A stretch of DNA of 64,000 nt, taken from contig OY997588.1 in assembly GCA_963921825.1 (NCBI GenBank), positions 81,597,043-81,661,042 on the forward strand, written 5' to 3'. This stretch comes from Erodium maritimum (taxonomy: Eukaryota > Streptophyta > Magnoliopsida > Geraniales > Geraniaceae). Both the position numbers and the translations under genes were made by a program. Positions 33,201 to 44,031 of the stretch are shown here, piece by piece. Under the pieces are notes generated by a model that was given only the letters and a program-made list of their open reading frames with translations, did not search any database and was not told the origin of the DNA. The stretch's first letter is position 1, and each line of letters starts with the position of its first letter.

Positions 33201-34563
33201 CGAAACACTTTAAAGACCACGCCTGGTGTGGGGGATAACTATCGGTGGGAATGGGCTGCCTTCGTCCCCATCTTCTCCCTCTCTCTCTCTTGCCTTGAGG
33301 CGGCGTTATCCTCCTAAGGTCTTGTCGGCGTCAGATTCTGTTCCGCGTCAGGGTGACCTAAAACGTCGCCCCTGGATGCCTTCTTCTCCCAGCTACGGGG
33401 TGGTCCCGCCCTGCCGGAATACTAGACCACCTGCCTTGGCTAACTACGACTTTAATCTGAAGCCTAGGGGGACGAAGTTAGGTCTAGGTTTCCGAGGTTT
33501 GCTCCCCCCCGAAACCTGGGTGGGGGATTGCTCGGGATTTCACGGTGTGCTCGGCGTCCTCCATGTCCACGACGGTACAGGTCTAGTCTCGGTGCATGTT
33601 CCATTACGCTTATGGGTGGAGGAAGAGGACGGTGGAGGCTCCGTCCACGTTTACTCGGCGAGGTCAGGCACAGAGACAGGTTTGGGTATGGTTATCCTAC
33701 GCTGGGGGTGTTCCTGGGCCCAGGCGTGGGACCAGGCGGGAGGTATAACCGTCCTCGCTGGGTTGTATGGGGCAGACCTCACCTGGGGAACAGAGAGATG
33801 GTGCTGACATAAAGGGGAATCTAGAAGACGGCGCAACACCGGCCGAGATTGGATCAGAGACCTAACGCATGGTTGTCTAAAGGACGGGGTGCCCGCGTGA
33901 CATTGGAGCCGAGACCTAATTCGGGACCCCTCTTCCTTGCTTCAAACACCAGGCGGCCACCCGCGATAAGCCTCCTTGGGTGGTCCGCCTCAATCCTTCC
34001 GGATTTTGTACACAGAAAGATTCAACAGGAGTCGGGTGCTGATAAGCCCTCTGTTGTTTCGGTTGTTGATCCCCTACTCCAACAGCGTGGGGGTTTGGAT
34101 GTGGAGGACATGCACATCCGGGGGCGCGAGATGTTGAAGTTCCATCGCCCGTGACCCATGGGAGCGCAACTGATGGAGCGCTGAAAAGGGTGGCTTCAGC
34201 TCCTATGTAGGACGACAAGTTACAAGCGGGGAAGATGCCCCAACGGGAGGTATGATATACGACCTAAGCATCAGGGACTGGCTCTGGGAGGGGTCCCCAG
34301 ACGATTCTTTACCTCCCACCAGCACCACTGTTGAGCTCTTAGAGTTCCGGTACCCTGTTCCCCCCCCCCCCCCCCCCCCCTTCGTATTATGTCTTTGCCC
34401 GTGGGGCATCAAAATACCGTCTGTGACCGTTGTGGTATTAAAAGGCTCAGTGAACCATTGTTCATTCATACTGACCTTTTGTGGCCGAGGAGCTTGTTCC
34501 TCGAGGCACATCAATGTAATCGATTTTAAGAAGTTATAATATTCCAGCTTTCACTAAAAAAAA
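33201..34563 (+). mobile_element. Probable RT-less LINE-like retroposon
   Basis: A GC-rich body with Pro/Gly/Arg-rich frames is followed by cacatcaatgtaatcgattttaag and a short poly(A) (34554-34563). This resembles the element at 31519-33015 in composition and layout. No reverse transcriptase or named domain is seen. A run of 21 C lies at 34360-34380. I could not find a target duplication, so the left boundary is approximate. Confidence 0.4.
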
Positions 34564-34578
34564 AGAAGTAGTTTAAAC

Positions 34579-34778
34579 GGTCCTGATCTAGACTGAAGTG
34601 AAGTGGAAAGGCAACAAGAGAATAACAAAACTCGGCTTAGGGGTTTCAAAATTTTCTCTTTTATCTCTTTTCATTTCCGGTCCTGATCTAAACTGAAGTG
34701 AAGTGGCAAGGCAACGAGAGAATAACAAAACTCGGCTTAGGGGTTTCAAAATTTTCTCTTTTATCTCTTTTCATTTCC
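34579..34778. repeat. Tandem duplication, 100-bp unit
   Basis: Two nearly identical 100-bp units begin ggtcctgatcta at 34579 and 34679 and end tcttttcatttcc. About three differences are visible between them, so the duplication is recent. No function is apparent. Confidence 0.9.
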
Positions 34779-35663
34779 GCCTCCTCACTTCTAAATTCAG
34801 TCGCATCTTAGTTATCTAGACGTCGTCACCACCACTATTGTTGACGCCTCTCGCCCCTCGCCATGCTACTCGTCGTCCTCTCATGGTCCGACTGACATAA
34901 TAGGGATCATGTGTCCGACTCTCGGGCGACGGCCCCGTCATCACCTCACGACGTCACCTCTTCCCAACTAATATAGATGACCATCGATAAAGAATCTCCT
35001 ATCCATGACTGCCTCTTGTGCACTAACGCCATTCTAGAAACAACTTGACACTATATAGTCTACGTCGACCATCCAATGGCTCCCTACTGCTGCAGCCATG
35101 CACGATCATAATCACATGTCCAAACGGATCCGATTGGTTGATCCGCTACTGCATTACCTATTAAGAGGTCTTAGGAGTAAACCATACCCTATCGGACGTC
35201 CGAGATTTGTGAGGGGCACCCTACTTCGACTAGGGGGGCTCCTCTGAACGGGTACCTTGTTCACAATGGTCATCCTTATCTTCTACGTCTGCACCCATGA
35301 AGACCACTCCAAAACCAGTAATTGGTAGTAGAGGAGGAAGTTGGAGTTGGCCAGGAGACGCGGGACAATCAGGGGGCACCTTGTGCGAATAGGGAATAAT
35401 GTCCTACTTTATTCCCTGATAGTATCAGGTCTGCTGTTATAAGATCAGTGTTTTGACCGTCATCAAAACTTTACCTTTATCCTTTTTAATTTATTTCAAC
35501 TATGTATGATCATTATGATCTCCTTATTCTGATTCAATAAAACTCATACATTATGACAAGAAAAAATCTTGAATTGAATTTATTCTCTGTACTAGAAATT
35601 AATTCAATGAAATCTTTGTTTTTAAATGAACTAATGGTACCTATTAATTTGGGTACAATGTTT
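34779..35663. other. Unassigned sequence
   Basis: No coding domain or repeat structure is recognised. The left part is GC-richer than the right. Confidence 0.5.
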
Positions 35664-35672
35664 TTGTCGAAA

Positions 35673-36116
35673 GGGAAAACCATGGTTTCTAACCTATTTT
35701 GACCTTTGTTTTCGTGATCCTAACCTGGGTTTACCTTTTGTTGCATTTCCCAACTACCACCTTTTCAGTTTTTGCACGAACTATCGTTTGTCGTCAAAAT
35801 TAATAAGGAGGTTAGTTTTGGATGGGAAAAGACATAAATGCCCTCAACAAAAGTCAATAACCTAAAGTAGGGCTTGACCTTTTTTTGCACTTCACAACTA
35901 TGACCTTTCCAATTTTGCACTGACAAACATTTTTTTTTTTGCTGAAGTCATTTTGGACTTTTCCCAACCAAAACTAACGACAATGTTTATTCAGATGGGA
36001 AACGATAGTCCGTGCAAAAAATATAAAGGTTACAATTGGGAAGTCTAAAAAAAAGTCAACCAAAGTTAAGATCGCGAGAACAAAGCTCAAAGTAGGTTAA
36101 GAACCATGGTTTCCCC
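35673..36116. mobile_element. MULE-type MITE with 9-bp TSD
   Basis: The terminal inverted repeats begin GGGAAAACCATGGTTTCTAACC (left) and GGGGAAACCATGGTTCTTAACC (right, inverted). They continue about 100 bp with gacctttgtt-tcg-gatc. The 9-bp direct repeats TTGTCGAAA flank it at 35664-35672 and 36117-36125. A 9-bp duplication points to a Mutator-like transposase as mobiliser. It is non-coding. Confidence 0.85.
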
Positions 36117-36132
36117 TTGTCGAAAAGCTATA

Positions 36133-36336
36133 ATATTATATAAAATGATTGAAGGCAATGGATATTCTATTCTATTTAGTTACAGGATAAAAATGTATTA
36201 ATCTGATTAGTAATTGAATCTTTTTTTTGTTCTTTTTATATTATATAAAATAATTGAAGGTAAATATTCTATTTTATTTAGTCAAGGAATAAAATTTTAT
36301 TAATATGAATAATAATTGAATCTTTCTTTTTTCTTT
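36133..36336. repeat. Tandem duplication, 105-bp unit, AT-rich
   Basis: atattatataaaat-attgaagg begins at 36133 and 36238. Both units continue with tattctatt, atttagt, ggaataaaa, attaat and taattgaatctt. The second unit has diverged more. Confidence 0.8.
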
Positions 36337-37977
36337 AGCGTAAAATGTGGTGATTTTATTGGAAAAAATAGAGTTGAACAACGAATTGATACTGAACCAG
36401 AGTGGAATCCAGAAAATGGTAAGGCATAGCTCTAGACATGTCCGAAATGTTAACCCTATAACTACGATGGTTGGTTATTCAAAGTAAATATGTGGGGAGA
36501 GGTTCCCTATTCCTTCGAAAATACGCACAAAACTTCTATATTCTCTCTTGGCTTAACTCGGCCTGACCTGTGTTGTCTAATGATTATGTTGATCCCTTGA
36601 TGGAAACCCTTTAGGGAGGGGGGGGGGGGGGGGGGGGGGGAGGTGAGGATGATGCCAGGTTGTTGAGGAGATTTATAAGAGAAGGATGACTCTAGGGATC
36701 GGACGAATTCTAAACCTGGGCGATGGGGTACGTCTCCTTTGTATCACCCTATGGGCCCCTAACAGCCTCATATGGCCTGACGAGGCCGTTTCACAGGCCT
36801 TGCTTCCTGCCCCTCGGGGCTTGTCCCTAACGGGGGTCAATCGAATTCTCCTTCTTTAGATCGGGTAATACCCACCAGTTGTCACGCCTAGGGGAGGGCA
36901 CCGTTGGGGATTGGATACTCCGACTTGTCACCTAGATCATCACTGACTAGGGTATTGTCATACGGGCCCACAACCCGTATGACATCCCAAACCTTTCCGA
37001 GGGGACCAGTGGGTATTCAAGGAAGGATCCTCAACGATGATCGTGCAACTCTAAATGGCATGGTTGGGTAAGAATGGTGGGACCAAACGGACGACCAATT
37101 GAATACGAAGCCGAAGGAGAAAATCTTGGTCTCAGGGGTCCAATCTAAGTCTGGGTACCACTAGGATGACCTATAGGATCGCTCTCGGTGGGTAAGCTTA
37201 GCGGCAAAAGAGTATTCACGACCCTCGGTCGGTTGGAAGGTCGTTTTTAAAACAAGGGACCTCCTAACACAGAATGAGGTTGATGTTACTCTTTGAAGCT
37301 AGTCCAGTCGAACCTCGCCTAGGGCTCAGATTTGAGGATCTACCCTGATCCAAGACTTACCCTACCGAGAAATGATGGAGAATTCGCTGATCATCGCGCA
37401 GAGGCAGATGGTTGTTATGGAAATGCCGAGCAGACATACCAAGGTGGCTCTTGATGGCGTTCATCGTTGATCAGGAAAGTCTTCCAAATCAAATCGCCTA
37501 GGTCTTACCATTCTCGACTCCTCAGGGAGTGGCACGAAGAAATAAGCAGAACATCCCTTGGTCCATGGTACATGGCCGACAATTACCCCCGAGGGAGGTT
37601 GGGGGAGCATGGGGGAACCGGGCCGCTGTCGCGGTTGGTTTCTAGAGTGCACCATTGCATAGAGAGGAGGGTGACAGACCGATGGAGTCGATAGTGAGCG
37701 AAAATAAAGGGCATCAAAAGAGACAGTGGTGCCACAATGGAAAATAGGTGAGGAGAAGACGAGATGAGTGTAGAAAAAAACCCTAATAAAGGGGGAACAT
37801 TTGAAAACTGTATTTGTTTAAGTTACTATAATTAACTCCCTGAAATGAAATAATTAAATTAGTATAATACATTTTGATAAGTAATTTCTTCACGAAGTTT
37901 CACAAATTATTAATTATTTATTGGTGTTGAGGACAAAAAAAAAACAAGAGTTATGTAGCTCTCTCATCTGTGAACTA
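36337..37977. other. Unassigned GC-intermediate sequence
   Basis: About 1.6 kb differs in composition from the AT-rich flanks and contains many short interrupted frames. A run of 23 G lies at 36618-36640. No domain is recognised. It lies just upstream of a LINE ORF1 fossil, so it could be a LINE 5' region or an unrelated old element. Confidence 0.4.
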
Positions 37978-39200
37978 ATGGCGCCACCACCATCTACGAA
38001 TTTGGTCGCACCATTGATGCCCCCGAATCAACCCATTGTGTCAAGTCACAACACCAAAATTGGAAAAACCTATCGCATCACCAATCCCAAACCCTAATTT
38101 CCCTTCTCTCACCGCCACTATCCCACCATTCCACATATGCTCCCGCCCCTACACTCGGACCCGTTCGCTTTTTGTAGTAAGCATACTCGTAAACTCATCG
38201 TCAAGAGGCATCCTCCTACATCTCCCTCTACCTCGAGAGATTCATAGAATCTCTCGCCTCCATTGAGTATAAAATTCCCTGCCATCACTAGATGAAATAT
38301 AGAGGAGTTTTACAGTATGCTCGCCGCTAACTATGCAGTCGGGGTCACAATCCTGCTCGTTGCCGAATACGTCGTTGGGGTCGAAGCATCTCCTTTCGTC
38401 CTTCCTAGTGTCCCTCGACGATATCTTAAGAAGGTCCCGTTTCTGTGAGTCCTTTGGTGTCTACAAGTGATGGATCTCCTATGGACTCGGGTCCGTCTAT
38501 GCTGAATCTGTAGGTCAAATTCTAGGCATGTTCCATGATCGAAGAGGAGGCTATGAAAGTCCTCGTGCCTTTCACGCCAGTGGACCCTACTTTCATTACC
38601 CGATAGCAATACGACATGGTTGGGCGGTTGTTGTCCCCAAAACAACCTTGCAAGGATTTCATGCTCAAGGTGATCACGGGGATATGGGGACGATCGGTGT
38701 TAGGATTAGTGGTAAAGGACCTCGAACATGACACATATACGTTCTACTTCAACTGCTAGAAGGCTCGGGAATGGATGTGGAACAACGGACCCTGGTGCTT
38801 CAACAAATACTTGCTGTCGTTAGGGGATATTCTGGACACGAGGGCTCTAGACCTTCCCTTACTGAATCGCATTCAGTTGTGGTTTTATGCACTGGGTCTC
38901 CTAGCATTGGTCCATACCAAGGCTACTAGAGAAGTCATCGGCGCTGCCTTAGGGGGATGCATGGATGTTCCTTGTGACCAATGAAGTCTCTATTTGGTGA
39001 AATTGTCAAGGTCAGATTCTGGATGAAAGTTCAGCGGCCTCTTTTTCGAACCATAGTCATGAGGTTCTAATAATTTAGGAAGCCGATTTGGGTCACTCTG
39101 ACTTATGATCGACTCCTCATATTCTGCTTCAACTATTTCCGGGTCGGCCATCCGGTTCGGGAATATGACGTAGAAGTCCTAAGAACCCCCGGGGTTTAAC
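37978..39200 (+). pseudogene. LINE ORF1 with DUF4283 and zinc knuckle, decayed
   Basis: The ATG at 37978 opens MAPPPSTNLVAPLMPP. Further on, frames give YTFYFNC, then WMWNNGPWCFNKYLLSLGDI and a following LNRIQLWFYALGL (38775-38984), which are characteristic of DUF4283. FGEIVKVRFWMKV comes next, and then a zinc-knuckle-like CFNYFRVGHPVREYD, in which the expected CX2C/CX4HX4C pattern is eroded. These domains form ORF1 of one class of plant L1 LINEs and bind RNA. At least five stops or frameshifts interrupt it. A host DUF4283 gene is less likely given the decay and surroundings. Confidence 0.6.
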
Positions 39201-39881
39201 AACTCCCTCATGGAATTCCATCCTTTGAAGATGGAGTAGTCTTATGCTACAGATTAGGGAAAACCACCATTGTACCCCATGGTTTCGAGCCACTGACCTC
39301 GGATACTCTACCTAACGCCACATTGTCTAGCAGAAGCGGGCCAATTGTAACCTCACATACCATACCTAATCCTCATTTAGCGATGGAACAGTAGGGGGTG
39401 CCAGGGGCAATGCACGTCCAAGGAGCAGCACGACCCGTTCCACATAGATGAATGGTTGTCCCATCTAGAACGTTGCATGTCCCATATGTGATGTTGGGCC
39501 AAAAGAGGGACATTGTAGGTTAACCTCATGAAGATCAAGCGAGGGCTGGAAAATAACCACACCAACAGGAATGATTGACGGCCATGGCTTCAGGAACTTG
39601 GCTCGGGATGGATCCCTGTTGAAAACCAATCCTCCTTATGATACTGATGAGTTTAGGTTCGGTCGTACTTCACACGACGAGAAGAGTAATTCCCATAGGA
39701 TCAAGCAGCATTTATAGACAAGCTTGAGCAGTCCTCGTCAGTTTTATCATATTCTTAGTTAAAATTATGCATGCCTATATACCTTTTTCCAAAACATTCA
39801 AAACGATCATTATGTTTTATATTTTTTGTTAGTAGATTTTCTGAGACCCTATTGTAATGATTCTGATTTATAATTAATAAT
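39201..39881. other. LINE ORF1 3' remnant and unassigned sequence
   Basis: The part at 39530-39700 is a diverged copy of 332-575. The rest continues from the ORF1 fossil without a recognised domain. It ends at an AT-rich stretch before the next MITE. Confidence 0.4.
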
Positions 39882-40347
39882 AGGGTAATTTTCACCTCAA
39901 TACTCTAACAATTAATTTTTTTCACCTCAAAACCCTAACTATTTTTAGTGGCACCTCAAAACCCTAGAATGCCTTTTTTCACCTCAATACCCTTACTATT
40001 TTTTGTGACACCTCACTACCCTAGAATGCATTTTTTGTGGCACCTCACTACCCTAGAATGCATTTTGTGTGGCACCTCACTACTCTAGAATGCATTTTGT
40101 GACATTAAAAACTGATTTTTTAAAGAAATTTTGAAAACCAATGGCATGCTTTTAAAATTTTGATTGTTAGTGAGTTGTATTATGGATTTTTTTAAGTTTT
40201 TTCATCCAAAAATGGATGACAAATTGACGGCGCGGTATCAAAGTGAAAAAAAATGCATTCTAGGGTATTGAGGTGCCACTAAAAATAATTAGGGTATTGA
40301 GGTGAAAAAAAAATTAATAGTTCGGATATTGAAGTGAAAATTACCCT
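39882..40347. mobile_element. Long-TIR MITE with internal repeats
   Basis: The ends agggtaattttcacctcaat and its inverse pair for about 120 bp. A duplication of TTAATAAT or TAATAAT flanks it (39874-39881 and about 40348-40354). The left half holds three to four repeats of the form cacctcactaccctagaatgcattt. It is non-coding. The 7-8 bp duplication does not decide between hAT and Mutator-like. Confidence 0.7.
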
Positions 40348-40504
40348 TAATAATATATGATACTTTTAGTAATAAAAAAAACAACTGATACAGATATGAG
40401 ATATCTTCTTGAAACGGGACACTAACATATGTCAAATGATCAAATACGTGCATCCTTAATAAATGAACTTGAGCCCACCATCAATCACCCTCGTAGACTG
40501 ATGA

Positions 40505-40575
40505 GTAGCACTTCGTATGTAGTATTGGCAAAAACCCTAAGTAGCACTTCGTATGTAGTATTGGCAAAAACCCTA
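40505..40575 (+). repeat. 36-bp tandem duplication upstream of CYP71 copy 1
   Basis: gtagcacttcgtatgtagta followed by ttggcaaaaaccctaa occurs at 40505-40540. It repeats at 40541-40575 with only the end changed. It sits directly before the TATA box, so it duplicated an upstream promoter segment. Confidence 0.9.
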
Positions 40576-40582
40576 TATATAC
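40574..40582 (+). promoter_or_regulatory. TATA box of CYP71 copy 1
   Basis: tatatatac lies 75-83 bp upstream of the ATG at 40657, a normal plant spacing. Confidence 0.7.
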
Positions 40583-41182
40583 CGGGCTTATAGTGCCTTC
40601 CTCTTCCATATAAACCTCCAAAACTGTTTGCTTTGCCAATTTGTCTTGGTTCAACAATGGAGCTTCACATTTCCTTCTTACCGATCCTCCTCCTCTTCGT
40701 GTTCATGATCCTCAAAACAGTGAAAAGATCAAAACCCACAAATCTCCCTCCAAGTCCACGGAAGCTCCCAATCATAGGCAACTTGCACCAGCTTGCCAAA
40801 CCAGGCTCACTTCCCCACCACACCCTCAGAGACTTGGCCATGAAGCACGGACCTCTCATGCACCTACACCTCAGTGAAGTTGTGTCGCGAAAACAACGAG
40901 ATACTAGAGAACATCATCAAGCTGCACTGAGAAGGAAAGACAGGGACAAGAAACGGAAATGGAGAAGAAGATGAGAAAGATCTGGTTGATGTTCTTTTAG
41001 AGCTTCAAGCACATGGTGACCTTGACTCTCCTTTAACAGACAACAACATCAAAGCAGTAATCATGGTTAGTATGAATGTTACTTCTGTAATCACTAAGCT
41101 ACATAACATCCGATAAATTTATCAAAAAGCTAATTTATAACTTATAGGGAAAATCTTAAAATCTAATCCGTTAATAACTTTT

Positions 41183-42553
41183 TTTTTGATAAGAGAGTTG
41201 AAGATTTCATTATACTGAAGGTCGGTACAATGAAAGCAGAGACGTGGCCAGAGTGACCCGTTCTGAGAAAAACTAAACAGAATAAAAGACATAGTCCAGA
41301 CTAAGAAATCTGAAAAAACGATCTACCAACAGGCTGTTGTCCTGTAAAACACTGAAGCCAATAATTAATCCAAGCAAGATCTCGGGCTTCTTTGCAAAAC
41401 CACAAAGGTTGTCTCCGAAAGTAATAAACCTGCTGAACGAAGTAAACTGAAGGATAGGTGTTGTAGCTTCAGAAATGATGCTTCAACAGGGTCAATAATG
41501 TTAGACACCAGTGCATTTCTCCTCAACCATAAGACCCATAAGGCAATATAAGCAACACGCAGCCATTTAAGCCAAAGTTTCCTAGGCCATAAGCCATCCC
41601 AGCTGTACAAGACCAATGTAGTATTTTCAGATTGAACAAACACAATTCCCCACCACCTGTAAACTTTAGTCCAGAACGTCCATGCAAATTTACAGTGAAG
41701 AAAGATGTGATCTGAATCTTCAAAAACTGTTTTGCAGGACTTACAGAGCATTTCAGAAAGGGATATACGACAGCCACGACCTTCTAAAAAGACCATAGAA
41801 GGAATCGCCTGATTAACAATCAGCCAAACTAGCATAGCATATTTAGGAGGCCAGCCCTTGATCCACAGAAAACCGGACCAAGGAGGTGCCGGGTGACTCG
41901 GTGCTTCCAAAAGAGAATAGACAGTGCTAGTAGTGAAATGAGCAGCTTTTGTCCAAACCAGAGAATCATCCAACACTTCGCGAATGGGGACACCACTCAA
42001 GAGCTGGAGTAGAAACCGAGCCTCTCTATCCTTCCAAACAAAACAGTCTCGACGAAAAAGCAGGGTCCACATGCCTTGGGTAAAAATCTCACTAATCAAA
42101 TGATTCTTGGAAGTTGATATAGAATATAGTCGCGGGAATTGATCCTTTCGAGATTGATCCCCGAGCCAAACATCTTTCCAAAAACGAACTTTATGTCCAT
42201 TACCAATCTTCCAATGCAAGCTCTGATTTCCAAATAAGTAGGAGAAAGACGGGCTGGATGCCAAGTTCACAATATGGGAGAAAACAGAAGACGAGTTAGG
42301 TTTGTCCACAGCTGTTAAATCCCAATCAGTAACGGTCCAACCATAACGCTCACATATGAATCTTTTCCAAAAAGAATCCTGCTCATTAGCGAACCGCCAA
42401 AACCATTTGGCAAGTAGACTTACGTTCACTTGTTCCAGGCGTCTGAGACCTAAACCACCAGAAGACCGAGGTCTGCAAACCGAGGACCATGCCACCCTAT
42501 TGAGAACCCGCCGAGCAATATTACCTTTCCACAGAAATCGTCTTTGCCACGCC
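41183..42553 (-). mobile_element. 5'-truncated L1 LINE in the CYP71 intron, with 18-bp TSD
   Basis: A perfect 18-bp direct repeat AATCCGTTAATAACTTTT flanks the element (41165-41182 and 42554-42571). The minus-strand 3' tail is at the left edge. The frame 42553-41365 (about 396 codons) is open and encodes the C-terminal part of L1 ORF2: FLWKGN, then SGGLGLRRLEQVN, then a zf-RVT domain with CKSCKTVFEDSDHIFLHC. Endonuclease and the catalytic reverse transcriptase are absent because of 5' truncation. The paralogous intron at 47.8 kb lacks the insertion. The unbroken frame suggests a fairly young insertion. Confidence 0.95.
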
Positions 42554-42719
42554 AATCCGTTAATAACTTTTCCTCTCAAAAGCCCACCCGTCGTCACATT
42601 CAAGAACATGTACACATATTTACGTTTAATTAATTTGGGGACTAACCCCCTGGTGATGTTTCTCATGATGGGGTTGGTCTAAAAAACGGAAGTATGTAGT
42701 ATGTTGATCGTATACTATA

Positions 42720-43666
42720 GAGGAGAAATCTAATAGAAACCCTCATTATCCTAAAAACTGTGTGAACCAATCCTAGCCATACACCCTTTAGATCCAACAT
42801 TCACCATAATGCCACATCATCATCCAAAATCTACCAAAACTCACGTCCATTTCTTCCTTTCTCACACAAGCAAGGGCATAATTGTAAAAGCATTGTGCCA
42901 TGTGGACAAGTGTCCATTTTTTTCTTAACCAATTCACTAATTTAATATTTCCTGATTCGTTTGAGCTCCGATTAGCTTCAAACTTGCGCCAATATTTTTC
43001 TTTTTCCAAGGGCTTCAAATCAAGATCAGTCATGAATATATTTTGAAGCACGAAAATAAAAAGTTATATTGGGTGATAAAAACAATGTTAAGTGTTGATA
43101 AATCTTCACTAATAAATTTTTTATATCGAGGTATCAAACTAGTGCTAAATAGTGTTTAGTGTTGATAAAACTAGTGCTTAGTGTTCATCAAAAAACATGT
43201 GATGATGTGATAAAAATCATGTTCGATTCTGGAAAATGAGGTGATAAATCCAGTGTATAGTGTTGATAAATCCAATGTATAGTGTTGATAAACCCAGTGT
43301 ATAGTGTTGATAAAAATTACCCAGACTTAATTTTTTTTAAATAAATCAACCCCGAAAATAATTTTTTTTCGTGCTTCAAAATATATTCATGACTGATCTT
43401 GATAGAAAGCCCTTGAAAAAAAAAACTAATGGCGCAAGTTTGAAGCCAATCGGAGTTCAAACGAAGCGGGAAAAATTAAATTAGTGAATTGGTAAAAAAA
43501 AAAATATGATGGTTTTACTAAAAAGCTCTTACCCCTTACTAAAAAGTGCTATTTTTTTGCAGTCAACAAATCAATTGCATCTCATCCATCCATTCTTAAA
43601 ATGAATGGCTTGGAATGGTTCACACAGTTTTTACGTTAAGGAGTGGTTTCTATTTGATTTTTCCTC
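42720..43666. mobile_element. Long-TIR MULE-type MITE, copy C, in the CYP71 intron
   Basis: The element starts gaggagaaatctaatagaaacc and ends ggtttctatttgatttttcctc. The 10-bp direct repeats are GTATACTATA (42710-42719) and GTATACTACA (43667-43676), with one mismatch. It has the same arms and TTATCAACACT-type core as copies A and B, but is shorter. It inserted after the gene duplication or was lost from the paralog, which has gaccgtatat at this point. Confidence 0.85.
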
Positions 43667-43676
43667 GTATACTACA

Positions 43677-44031
43677 TACTAGAAGACCAACTCAACTAAA
43701 AGTTCAATTTATAGTCATATTTTAATATGCGTTCTCACGGACAAACCCATTTATAAGTTTGAAGATGGTTATTAAAAGAGAAGATGAGCTCACTTAGAAG
43801 AGATATAAAGGTTGACCCATTTAGAACATATTTGATCCACTGTGAAGAAATAAGTATTATTTTTTTTTGTAAAGAACGGGGTTTGAAACCTTGTCTGTGA
43901 GGTAGCATACTCTGATACCATATTAAAGGACCAAATTAAATAAAAGCTCAAATTGATAGTTGAAGGCTCAATTATAGTCATATCGTAATACTTACCCTAA
44001 CACATATGATCCCATATTTATAATCTTGTAG
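43677..44031 (+). other. Remaining CYP71 intron
   Basis: AT-rich intron sequence ends with the acceptor ttgtag at 44026-44031. Nothing else is recognised. Confidence 0.7.

Noticed and set aside
42788-43051. 87-codon minus-strand frame
   Set aside because: It lies entirely in the inverted arm of MITE copy C. The other copies of the arm do not keep the frame.
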